Positions 54,501 to 64,000 of a stretch of 64,000 nucleotides of DNA are shown one piece after another. The position numbers were made by a program, and so were the translations under genes. This DNA comes from Thunnus maccoyii (Eukaryota > Chordata > Actinopteri > Scombriformes > Scombridae): contig NC_056553.1 of assembly GCF_910596095.1 (NCBI RefSeq), positions 15,485,291 to 15,549,290 on the forward strand, read 5' to 3'. Each line of letters starts with the position of its first letter. The first letter of the stretch is position 1. The notes below the pieces were generated by a model that saw nothing but the letters and a program-made list of their open reading frames with translations, was not told the origin of the DNA and did no database searches.

Positions 54501-57164
54501 CACACACATACACACCTGAGGGTTTTACGGATAAGAGTCTCTCTTCTTTTCCTCCCACGAGTCCTCCTCAGCTCTGCTGGAGTTGGCGGACGCACAAGAC
54601 GTAGGTATCTGGCTCGCTGACGAGCTCCAAGCAGCTGTCAATCAGAAATAATTGACTTGATGTTCTAATAGAGTAGACTAGAACAGGTTAAAATGAAATA
54701 AAATGTTGCTATCACCTTTTTGAGATATGAGCGTCTTTCCTGGAGGAAAGCAGGTGGCTTGAACTGCTCTTCTGGTTGATTAGCACCATTTTGACTCAAC
54801 AGTATAGAAGTCTCTATCTCAAAGTCTGTGATACTTGAGAAACTATGAAAGTCAGGTCTTCTTCTGTACCAAAGGGAGACAGTCACTGCCACTGCAAGTA
54901 TCTGGAAAAGAAAAAGGACAATTGCAAAGAGTTAGCATAAAACAACTTGTTTGAAGATTAGGGATTATAATTTTATATGGTTAAAATGCAATTACCACAG
55001 CTGGCTGGATCAGGAAGATGCAAGACAACAAGGAGAAGAAAACAGAGTGTATCCAAAGCAGAACCTTGCTGCTGCTGAACCTGACAAATGAAAACACATG
55101 TTAATTAATGTGAAAAGGACACAGGTTATATCAACAAGAAGAAAAACATGTTAATTTTTTTTTTGCTTAACTATAATAATAAATCAATTGAACTCTTCCA
55201 TTACCTCAGCCCCAGCACTGCAGAGAGCACCAGGCAGATGAGAGACAACAGCAGACACAGTGCCCAGGCCAGATATTGACACCACTGTGATGTTGATCTG
55301 ACTTGTCTTCCTCTCAGTGTGTCAGTGATGTGGGAACCACCACTATGCCCTGACCACGCTGCCTTGCGAAGCCTGTCATCCTCGAAGCCACCATCTGATG
55401 GATCTTTCTCCTTCGTACCAGACAAATTATCTTTCTGGGTTCCATGAAACCTGCGGCTTTCACTAACACTATCCAACTCTTTTCTGTGACGTCCTTGATC
55501 AACCTTGTTTCCGCCTGTAATCAGAAATGAGTTTTGAAGTGCTGGTCCCGTACTGCTCTCAACTGAAAGAGCATCCTCCTTCCTTATGACCACATCTGTT
55601 TGGATCACAGATTTCTCATGTGTGTCTTTATTTTCCAGATCCCTAGTGGACACGGAGAGCCAGTCTGTATCCTACAGCAAAAATGAATAAGGATGAGGAG
55701 ATGCTATGAGAGCAAAGACCAAGAGAAGAGGAAAAACAGAAAAAGATTGCTAACTGCTTGAGGTGTGACCTGATGTTTCTTCCTCCAGGCTTCCTGCGCC
55801 CACTGTTGAAGGCTGCTCCAGGAGGGCTCGAATATACTGTTGTTCACTGACAGTGCATCTGCACAGAGACAGACAATGAACAAGTGAGGTGACAAGAAAA
55901 TAAAGGAAGAAGAAAATGCAAAACAAGTAAATGAAAACTTGGAATAATGCATAAAGAAACGGAACCACATGATCAGACAGTATTTTAATGTCATAAAGTA
56001 GAAAATAGAGGAGAAAGTTGACATTTTTGATTTTGTCCATGAATTCTCACCATCAAAACAGTCACTGTCAAACTTTCTGCCATTTGCGTATTGGACTCCT
56101 GACCCCGTCAGCTTGACCTTACGCAGTCGGAACAGGAATGATATCACTATTGCTGCGGGCAACACTGCCACCACACTTAATACTCCCGTTGTCACAGAAA
56201 CAGCTGATACATCAACCATGCCCAACTGCAACGGCAACTGTAAACAAATGATTTGGAACCACGGCGTTATAGGTGACAAGTTTTATAACTCTTATGCACC
56301 AAATCTCAAACTTTAATGTTTTTTTTAAACCAACCTGCTCATCTATTTTTGATATGATTACTGCGCTGACACATTCGTAACCCAACAGTAGCAGCAGACA
56401 CACGCTAAGTCTCTGAGTGCGTGTGAACGAGCCAGGGCAGGGGCAGGTGCACACAGATATCCAGGTGTGGAGGTCGGCCAAGTAGTCAGATAACTTTAGG
56501 CACAACATCTGCAAGGTAGAGACCCATGGTCACACGGGAGAAGAGATTAAAAGATGTTTTCATATGTGTGTGTGTGTATGTGTGTGAGTGTTGTACCTTA
56601 GCAAAGCCTATTCCCTGGTTACAAACACGTAGTGTTCTCTCCACCTGGCCATCACCTTTGTTGACAGCCAACCAGCACTGACCGACAAAGAGCCAAGCAC
56701 GACCCTTCACGTGGCCTCTGTTCACCTTTATTGAAAGTAGACAAACAAAACATGTTGGTGGCCAAGTTGAAAGTGGAAACAACACATCCACAAAACAGGC
56801 AGACCTTACCTCAGATACCTCCACCAGTTTGAGGTACCAGTTCGGGGAGGGTCCCGAGTTGTCATGCCAGATGTGAACCCCCCGCACTGCGCCCAGGCTG
56901 GTTGCTGCACTGTGGTGTCAGACACAAAGAATACACTGAAGTAGGAGTTTATGTACGATTTTTATAAAACTACTGTATATATTATGTAGTGTTATAGTAA
57001 AATCTGTAGGAAACTAAAATTTATTTATTTATTTATTTGGAGATATTTGAATGTTACCTGAGTATAAAGGTGGCTTGAGAGTTCCTCCTGAACAGAATGC
57101 ATCCTGGGACTTGTAGTTCTCTTGTCTGCGAGAACTCATCTTCACCACACAGCACTATGTAGAC
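48581..57164 (-). CDS. pkd1l1: Polycystin-1-family protein, C-terminal part, most likely Pkd1l1 (5' part not present)
   Basis: Ciliary membrane protein that pairs with Pkd2; Pkd1l1 acts in left-right sensing. About 23 minus-strand exons are readable, the main ones 57058-57164, 56810-56909, 56597-56725, 56335-56508, 56051-56237, 55770-55858, 55205-55671, 54996-55080, 54716-54901, 54516-54634, 54312-54422, 54110-54221, 53757-53840, 52698-52867, 52350-52584, 52055-52159, 51616-51756, 51225-51359, 50677-50892, 50344-50505, 49333-49497, 49095-49192 and 48581-48998 (about 1260 codons). The first three encode a PLAT domain (VYIVLCGEDEFSQTRELQVP, GVHIWHDNSGPSPNWYLKLV). Many membrane segments and the polycystin channel region follow. 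YYLEEFESLVDELLFRLNAL near the end resembles the human PKD1L1 tail. The first exon opens inside PLAT after an AG acceptor, so upstream exons are missing from this window. Confidence 0.8.
49610..50279. mobile_element. Long-terminal-inverted-repeat element in a pkd1l1 intron (670 bp)
   Basis: The termini are TGTCACGTCCTACC and its exact complement GGTAGGACGTGACA, and the inverted arms continue for over 100 bp (GACTTCCTTGGTTTTTGTTA and its complement near 50200). CAAAG flanks both ends (49605-49609 and 50280-50284), consistent with a target-site duplication. The middle carries CAAAGGTGGGTGAATGGAGC and ACCTAAATGCAGAGACGG, a motif I associate with fish repeats. Short open frames reading from both arms encode the same peptide start because of the inversion; they are not genes. 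Confidence 0.7.
52915..52945. repeat. 31-nt near-perfect palindrome in a pkd1l1 intron
   Basis: CACATGCAAAAACTT, a single T, then the exact complement AAGTTTTTGCATGTG. Directly to its right (52948 onward) is AAAGTCCCCCTCAAAAATAT, a decayed start of a family-B arm reaching about 53160. Confidence 0.7.
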
Positions 57165-57357
57165 CTGGTAAACATATAAAAACAGTTGCCCAGATACACA
57201 TTGCAGTATGTGTCCCATATGCTGGACTAAACTGGATTTTATGAGGATAGTTTAGTAGCAAAACAAGTGTTCAAGGACCTTTAGCTTTATTTTTATATTT
57301 GTTGTCAAAGACACCTGTTTCATTCTCATACAGCAGTTCAGTGACCTGTTTAACGTG

Positions 57358-57365
57358 TATATAAA
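57358..57365 (+). promoter_or_regulatory. TATA box of the first C1q-like gene
   Basis: TATATAAA 70 bp before the ATG, in the context TAACGTGTATATAAAGACGG. The same box and surroundings recur before the third copy at 63443-63450, so the promoter was duplicated with the gene. Confidence 0.75.
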
Positions 57366-57427
57366 GACGGGAAGTGAGCGAGACGTGTCAGACTGCATCT
57401 TGCTGTCTAAAGAGGTGATATTTCACA

Positions 57428-59487
57428 ATGAGGAGTGCTGCAGCTTTTCTGGCGTTGCTGCTCTGTCTGTACTGGACGAGGGCTCAGGGTGAGAGTGGAG
57501 GGGGGACAGAGAATGATATCACTCAGACAGATATTCAGTCTGAGATCCTGGGTGTTAAAGCAACCAGTGATCAGACTAACATCACCCCTGATATCTGGGC
57601 TGAGCTGAAGGAGCTGAGAGACATGGTGATCCAACACAGTCTGGAGCTGAGTAACAGCAAGAGCAAGATAGAGAAGCTGGAGCAAGAGAATACAGGTTCA
57701 TTCACATAGTGCTAAACAGATTCATGCAATGTTCACATATTCATTACTTTTAGGACTAATTTACTGCTTTTATTCCAGCCATACAGGCCAGACTGACAGC
57801 CAGTGAATGTACGAATGCAGGTAGATATTTACATTTTATTAAATGGTATATAATTCATTCATGTTTGTGATGATTTTCCTGTCAAGCTCAAGAGTAAAAT
57901 GTAACCAAATCTTTAAGGTGTTTACTGAGATTAATATCTAAGATGTAAATTAAACCTTTTGGTAAAAAACTTTAAATGTATTCACAGTTTTGGAGGCCAG
58001 AATGAACGCCAGTGAAAATTTGGTCAAGGAGCTCCAGAGAGAGAACATAGGTAAGCTTAAAAAAATCAAAGTGTGAAAATTAAACTGAGTATATTATGTT
58101 GGCAATGAGAAAATATTTAGTGAGGTTAAGATAAGGTTAAGGTTTCATTAATGATGTTTTGGTGGGAAAATGTTAAACATCTTTGCAGTTTTGGAAACCA
58201 GATTGAGCGCCAGTGACAACATGGTTGAGGAACTCAAGCAGGAGAGCAGAGGTAAGCTAAAACAATCAATAAAAAGCAAAAATAGCACTGTATGTTAGAA
58301 ATAAAAATATATTTAGTGAGAAAATGATCAAAGCATAATCAACCTTTTTGTGAAAAATGTTACAGTTTTGGAGACCAGAATAAACACCAGTGAAAATGTG
58401 GTTGTGGAGCTCAAGAGAGACATCATGGGTAAGCTACAAAAACATCATTAAAAAATAAAAATGGCATATAATGTTAGAAAACAAGTTTTTGCAAAATGTG
58501 ATGTGCAAAAGTAATTGGAAAGGAGTTAAAAAGATTTAACAGAAATGTAACATCTGGGGTTGTTTATCAAATAATCTATTTAACATATTCATTTTTCTCC
58601 TCTATTGCAGATCTTTTGGTCAGAGTAACAGCTACTGAAAATCAGAATACAGGTAGGCCTACATAGTAATCAAGACAAAATGTGAAAACTGCAGACCATA
58701 ATCCTATTTCACAATAAAAGTGATAAATGTGTTCACAGTGTTGGAGGCCAGAATGAGCTCCAATGAAAACGAGGTGGAGGAGCTCAAGAGAGAGAATGCA
58801 GGTAAGCTGCTTAAATCATTATTGAAAGTCAAGATGCTGCTATCAGCATCAAATTGACTGTAGTGTCACTATATTGTGTGGTTGAAAAGCAGTATGTCAG
58901 TGAGGAAAATATTTTACAAACAAAAGATGCAGTTACATTTCTCAGAGACTCAGTGACGTTTTCAAAATGCATGTCTTCCACATTCATACAGACCGACCAA
59001 AGGTGGCGTTTTCAGTCGGTCTTACTGATGTAGGACATGTTGGACCCTTCAATACTGACACCACACTTAAGTTCAGTAAAGTCTTCACCAATATCGGCCA
59101 GGCCTACAACCCAACTACAGGTATTCAGCTCTTTTATATCCAGTTTTCAGTACTGATGTGAGGAGAAGTTCTGACCCCTCACTGATTTTCTCCTCTGATG
59201 CAGGTATCTTCACAGCCCCAATCAGAGGAGTCTACTACTTCAGATTCACCTTGTGGGACAACCGTACTTCAGCTTGGATTTGTGCTTATCTTAATCACAA
59301 TGACAATAGAGTGATGTATAGTTCAGACTACAGTGATAACACTGGCCATATCTCTATGTCTAATGCTTTAATTCTTCGACTAGAAAAGGGGGACGTGATC
59401 TTCCTGACTCTTGCCTTAAACTGCGGTGTTGCGGATTACAACAACAATCGTACCACCTTTGATGGTTTTCTGCTTTTCCCTCTGTGA
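57428..59487 (+). CDS. Secreted C1q-domain protein with a coiled-coil stalk, 9 exons
   Basis: Exons are 57428-57695, 57779-57820, 57988-58050, 58189-58251, 58366-58428, 58611-58652, 58739-58801, 58992-59120 and 59204-59487, giving 338 aa. A signal peptide ([20 protein letters not shown]) is followed by an acidic linker, then a coiled coil made by six micro-exons of 42 or 63 bp ([20 protein letters not shown] and variants), then a C1q head ([22 protein letters not shown]; ending [11 protein letters not shown]). There is no collagen Gly-X-Y repeat, so this is a C1q-like/cerebellin-type protein rather than true C1q; the head should trimerise. All internal introns are phase 1. Fish genomes hold many such lectin-like immune genes, so no individual symbol is given. 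It lies head-to-head with pkd1l1 exons on the other strand, 264 bp apart. Confidence 0.88.
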
Positions 59488-59838
59488 GTGCAGCTGTGAA
59501 GTACCCACAGTTAATATTACACAGTTTCAACATTACTTAGAAAATATAAGCATTTATAAAATCCAAATAACTTTTTGTCTGTGTTTTTTTCTGGTTAGAA
59601 GAACAAGACTCTAAAAATTATAGAACATTCTCACCTAAAATATAAAAAAACCCCAAAAAACATTTAGAATTTAACTTTAACTGTTAAACCCATGTTAGTG
59701 AATGATCACAACTCCTACAATGACACTTTGTGGATCCATCTATACACCTTAGAGCTTTATATAGTGCAGTAGAGTCTTTACATATTTGGACAGTATATGT
59801 TTTTTGTTGTGTTGGCTTTGCTCTGCAGCACTATTTGC

Positions 59839-59844
59839 AATAAA
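59839..59844 (+). terminator. Poly(A) signal of the first C1q-like gene
   Basis: AATAAA about 350 bp after the stop codon, the first canonical signal downstream. Confidence 0.6.
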
Positions 59845-60088
59845 TTCTTTAAAAACACACGTTAATACACATCAGATGAACCATGACCCAGTTGTAGCCC
59901 TTTACAACCTGAGTCTGGGAAACAAACATACACACTTTTGAAAGATCAAAGACTGAAATTGCTCTTATCAACTGTTTAGTTCTCATGATCCTTCAACATT
60001 AATGTACTGTGGTTTTTTAAGGATTCACTATTAATGATTTTAAAAGAACATCATTCTAACTAGTTGTTTGCTTTAAATTCAGTTCAGT

Positions 60089-62502
60089 GTTCAAGGGTCT
60101 TTGGTGTTATTTTTACATTTGTTATCAGACGAGGGCTCAGGGTGAGAGTGGAGGGGTGACAGAGAATGATGTCACTCAGCAGGGCCGTGCAGAGACCTTT
60201 AGAGGGGCAGTTGCTTAAAGTTAAAAAGGGGAACATGGAACAAGATTTTAAAAACCACATACACCAACATAATTTATAGCACAACCTGTTGAAGTATAGC
60301 AACTCATATTCAAGCAGAATGTAACATGGAATCTTACAACAATCTGCATCATACTATATCATTGTCCCCCACCTGATGAAACAAAGGTCCTGTCCTGTAA
60401 GGACCAAGGTTTTGTCATTGTAAGGGTTAATGAATGGCAGGATTAGCCAAAGGCTTCAAGTATTCTTGTCTGACGGACTCAGTTTATAATGTTTGACTGA
60501 ACGATATATAAAACAATTTGCTTTCAAAAACAAAAACCCCTGAATGGTGAAAAGGCTGCTTCTTTTAAGACATTTAGCATAAACATATTGTTTCTAAACA
60601 AAGAATATGCTTTTGATATGATGACAATCTCTGATCCAGACATAACATATAGCTCTTCAAATCCCATAATTACAAGGAAATAAAAAAACCCAAAAAACTA
60701 CAAGACATACAACAACTGGGATGGAAAGGGGAGAATGTTTAAAGATTATAAAATACAGCTAAAAATAACAGAGAGGCAGAGTTCAAAAGTAGTGCAAGAG
60801 ACAGTGAGACAAAACCAGCTGCTACAGTCTTATCTTAAAACAAACTAAACCGCAAAAATATTTATAAATGCTTGGACTCCATTTGCTGTATTTCAGAACA
60901 TGGTTGAAATACCTTATTGGATGTTTTAATTGTTTTTAAAATGGAGATGTCACTGAATAAAGACTCAACTTTGTAGGATTCTTTAATATACATTTTTCCA
61001 ACCAAAATGAGAACAAAATGAATTGTGATCATTCACCACTGGATGTTTTTCTGATATATACAGTACTTTTCTGCTACTTCTACTTCTAGTCAGCACATCT
61101 TCAAGGTTTAAAACAATAAGAAACATCCACTGAGCTGCGATGTGTCATTGTCAGTTTTTTCAAACATGCTTGTCAGTAATGTGAAAATAGTCTCCCAAGT
61201 ATTTAAACATTTACACAGAGATTTTTTTTTTTTTGCTGGTGTCTCACCTATTTCAACCTGTTAACAGCTTGTGAAAACATCATGATAATAGAGTTGTTGT
61301 GTAGTGTTACTACCTGTATTAAAGGATCTGTTAGTCCTTTTATAACAGGTTTCAATCTTGTGCTTTGACTTTTGTTTGTTAAGATGTCCTTTAGTTTACA
61401 TTTGGATAACAGATTGTGCCTTTTAAAATATTTACCAGAACAGTAATTTCAACAGTAACAGTAATCTCCAACACAAGGTGGAGCTGAGGAACACCAAAAG
61501 CAAGATAGAGAAGCTGGAGCAAGAGAATACAGGTGAGTGCATTAATGTCAGTCACACAGGGCTTCACACATTCAATGTTTGTATATTATTGAAATGACTG
61601 TTCTGAGTAGTTTATTGCTTTAGTTGCAGCTCATGCAGCACAACTGTCTGTCATGTTTGTCCAGACTGGTTTTATAGGCCAAAAATCTATTTATATGGGA
61701 TTAGATTCATCCATGTAACTTTTATATCAGCTTTATGGTGGATATACTGTATATTTCCATTTTTAGTTTGGTAGTTTGACCAGAGAGTATCAATCATGCC
61801 TGAGATGTCCTTAGTCTGACTCATTTACTTTCTGCTCAGTTAAAGTGATCTTCTTATGGTCAGTATGAACAGGAATATTTAATGTTCATAATATTTGCAC
61901 AAAAGATGTTTATTTGAACAAAAAAGTATCTTTTTAAAAGACACAGTAACTTTAAATGTCTTCACAGTTCTGAGGGCCAGAATGAGCATGAGGGAGAACA
62001 CAGGTAAGCTACAATAACATGTAAAAACTTTTTTTTACCGCATGCTAGCAATGAGAATATATTTATTTGATATTAAGGTATGGTTCTTGATGAACCTTTG
62101 GGTGAAAACATATTTTGAAGTTCCAGTTTGGTACCACTGAGATGTCACTGGTCTGGATCATTTACTATCAGCTCAATTAGATATTTGCAAACTTTGATGC
62201 CCAAAGTGACTGAAGAGAATTTAAAAGATATTTATGTATTTAGCAGAGACAAGTTCAACATGAGATTTTACATCTGGCTGTTGAACAATTATTAATCTGC
62301 TTATTAATTTTGCCTTCTATCTTCTATCGCAGATCTTCTAGTCAGAGTAACAGCGTGTGAAAATAAGAGCACAGGTTGGCCTCCATAGTGATCATGTAAA
62401 AAACTTGAAACCAGCTGACCATAAACATACTTCGCAATAATATTAATGTTAAATGTTAATTTCACAGTGTTGGAGGCCAGAATGAGTTCTGCAACACACA
62501 AG
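60089..62502 (+). pseudogene. Decayed C1q-like gene copy (promoter, start and C1q head lost)
   Basis: The upstream segment (TGTTCAAGGGTCTTTGGTGT) joins directly to GACGAGGGCTCAGGGTGAGA, which is the end of the signal-peptide region. Compared with the 63.5 kb copy, the TATA box, ATG and most of the signal peptide (about 160 bp) are deleted. Exon 1 breaks off near 60178 and resumes about 61478-61531 (AAGCAAGATAGAGAAGCTGG). Then come a degenerate exon 2 (about 61638), a coiled-coil exon shortened to 35 bp (61968-62002), a [11 protein letters not shown] exon (62333-62374) and a truncated VLEARMSS exon (from 62468). The C1q-domain exons are absent. Several splice sites survive, but no functional protein is possible. 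Confidence 0.8.
60179..61470. mobile_element. Insertion splitting exon 1 of the C1q pseudogene
   Basis: About 1.3 kb of unrelated AT-rich sequence separates the two parts of exon 1. Its left edge, CAGGGCCGTGCAGAGACC, looks like a DNA-transposon (hAT-type) terminus. No clean right terminus or target duplication was found, and some central exon 1 sequence is missing, so insertion plus deletion is likely. Confidence 0.4.
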
Positions 62503-62676
62503 ATTCGAAATAAAAGAATGATTATGAGGTTAAAATGCTGAATCTACACTTTAATTTGTTGATATTGAAACCTGAGTCTGGGAAAACCAACCCATACACA
62601 CAAAAAGATCAGAGACTGAAACCCCACTTATCATCTGTTTAGTTCTGATGAGGATCTGATGATCATTCAACATTAA

Positions 62677-63286
62677 AGGACAGGTTCACAACCTTTCAAG
62701 TCTGTCTTAAAACAACAGTCAGGTGTGTATATGGACACTGAAAGAGGTTTTCCTCACTGTAATCATTCCTCCTGTTCATACTGGATATTAAAAGATCCCC
62801 TTCAAATGTGCTTTCAATGTAAGTGATGGGGGCCAAAAGTCATTTTGTGCAAAAATGTATTTAAAAGTTGATGTTCAGCTTATATGAAGCTTCAACAGTC
62901 TGAGTTAGTCATATCAAGTGGATATCTTCCACATTTACAGTCTTTTTAGCATTAAATTCCCTCTTTGTGTTTCCTCACACAGTGTTTCCCTGTTGAGCTA
63001 TAGTGGAAGTATAGTAACAAAAAGAGGGACTTTTGCACTAAAAAGACTGTAATGTTGACTGTAAACTTGATTTACTTTGACAACAGCTTCATTTTAGCTT
63101 CAGATAAACTTTTAAACATATGTTTCTGCACAAAAGGAGGCTTGAGGATTTTGGTCCCCATCACCTACATTATAAGTGCATTTTGAAGGGATCTTCTAAT
63201 GTTCAGTATGAACAGGAATATTTAATGTTCATAAGGGCACCAGACTGTTGTTTTAAGAGAGACTTGAAAGATTGTGAACCCGTCCT
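62677..63286. mobile_element. TTAA-flanked foldback MITE, family A copy 2 (610 bp)
   Basis: Flanked by TTAA at 62673-62676 and 63287-63290. The termini are AGGACAGGTTCACA and TGTGAACCCGTCCT. Internal blocks match copy 1 at 8923-9582 (CATTCCTCCTGTTCATAC, GATGGGGGCCAAAA, CAGATAAACTTTTA). It sits between the C1q pseudogene and the third C1q copy. No coding capacity. Confidence 0.75.
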
Positions 63287-63442
63287 TTAATGTTGTTATT
63301 TTGAAGGAAAGAACATCATTCTAACTTGTTGTTTGCTTTAAACTCAGTTTAGTGTTCAAGGATCTTTGGTGCTATTTTTATATTTGTTATCAAAGACACC
63401 TGTTTCATTCTCATACAGCAGTTCAATGACCTGTTTTACGTG

Positions 63443-63450
63443 TATATAAA
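63443..63450 (+). promoter_or_regulatory. TATA box of the third C1q-like copy
   Basis: TATATAAA 70 bp before the ATG at 63513, in a context nearly identical to that of the first copy. Confidence 0.75.
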
Positions 63451-63512
63451 GACGGGAACTGAGCGAGACGTGTCAGAATGAATTTTGCTGTCTAAAGAGG
63501 TGATATTTCACA

Positions 63513-64000
63513 ATGAGGAGTGCTGCAGCTTTTCTGGCGTTGCTGCTCTGTCTGTACTGGACGAGGGCTCAGGGTGAGAGTGGAGGGGTGACAGAGAATG
63601 ATATCACTCAGACAGATGTTCAGTCTGAGATCCTGGGTGTTGAAGCAACCAGTGATCAGACTAACATCACCCCTGATATCTGGGCTGAGCTGAAGGAGCT
63701 GAGAGACATGGTGATCCAACACAGTCTGGAGCTGAGTAACAGCAAGAGCAAGATAGAGAAGCTGGAGCAAGAGAATACAGGTTCATTCACATAGTGCTAA
63801 ACAGATTCATGCAATTTTCACATATTTATTACTTTTAGGAATAATTTACTGCTTTTATTCCAGCCATACAGGCCAGACTGACAGCCAGTGAAAGCAAGAA
63901 TGCAGGTAGATATTTACATTTTATTAAATGATATTTAATTCATTCATGTTTGTGATGTTTTTCCTGCCAAGCTCAAGAGTTAAATGTAACCAAATCTTTA
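63513..64000 (+). CDS. Second intact-looking C1q-like gene, 5' part only (runs off the window)
   Basis: Exon 1 (63513-63780) encodes the same signal peptide, acidic linker and first coiled coil as the gene at 57428. The 93-residue open frame differs at three residues only (Gly to Val, Ile to Val and Lys to Glu within the linker). Exon 2 (63864-63905, 42 bp) follows with the same phase and reads [14 protein letters not shown]. The remaining exons, including the C1q head, lie beyond the window. Such close similarity indicates a recent tandem duplication or gene conversion, with the decayed copy and a MITE between the two. Confidence 0.8.

Noticed and set aside
57407-57685. Minus-strand 92-codon frame, repeated at 63492-63770
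   Set aside because: Exact antisense of the first exon of the C1q-like genes; its repetition only reflects the gene duplication.

Overview
The window is vertebrate nuclear DNA, almost certainly from a bony fish and probably a spiny-rayed teleost. Genes are split into many small GT-AG exons, introns are AT-rich with (TG)n microsatellites, and interspersed foldback repeats of teleost type are common. Gene content and order (foxh1, ppp1r16a, gpt) match a conserved vertebrate block, human 8q24.3. No prokaryotic or viral gene is visible. Exon joins were worked out by eye from splice signals, reading frame and family resemblance.

Layout. 857-3494 (-): foxh1, a Nodal/Smad-dependent forkhead factor, complete in three coding exons. 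3.5-8.0 kb: intergenic, with one foldback repeat. 8.0-22.8 kb (+): ppp1r16a (MYPT3), with a likely GC-rich 5' exon near 8.03-8.29 kb, a ~9.8 kb first intron holding repeats, and ten coding exons at 18078-22836. 22.8-29.5 kb: 3' flank and a repeat-rich tract ending in a 1137-bp direct tandem duplication that abuts the gpt promoter. 29882-39876 (+): gpt, alanine aminotransferase, eleven coding exons, 491 aa. 40840-46692 (-): pdia4 (ERp72), ten exons, 638 aa, tail-to-tail with gpt, with a degenerate LINE in one intron and ER-stress-element-like CCAAT boxes upstream. 47.2-48.4 kb: a TTAA-flanked foldback element. 48581-57164 (-): the 3' part of a polycystin-1-family gene, best matched to pkd1l1, 23 exons from inside the PLAT domain to the stop codon. 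57.4-64 kb (+): a cluster of secreted C1q-domain genes: one complete (57428-59487), one decayed (60.1-62.5 kb), one running off the window (63513 onward).

These are mostly independent housekeeping or developmental genes, not a pathway cluster. foxh1 and pkd1l1 both act in left-right patterning in vertebrates, but nothing in the sequence shows that their linkage is functional. The most unusual part is the right end. The C1q genes sit where the missing 5' half of pkd1l1 should be, and their coiled-coil stalk is built from micro-exons of 42 or 63 bp, exactly two or three heptads, all in the same intron phase.
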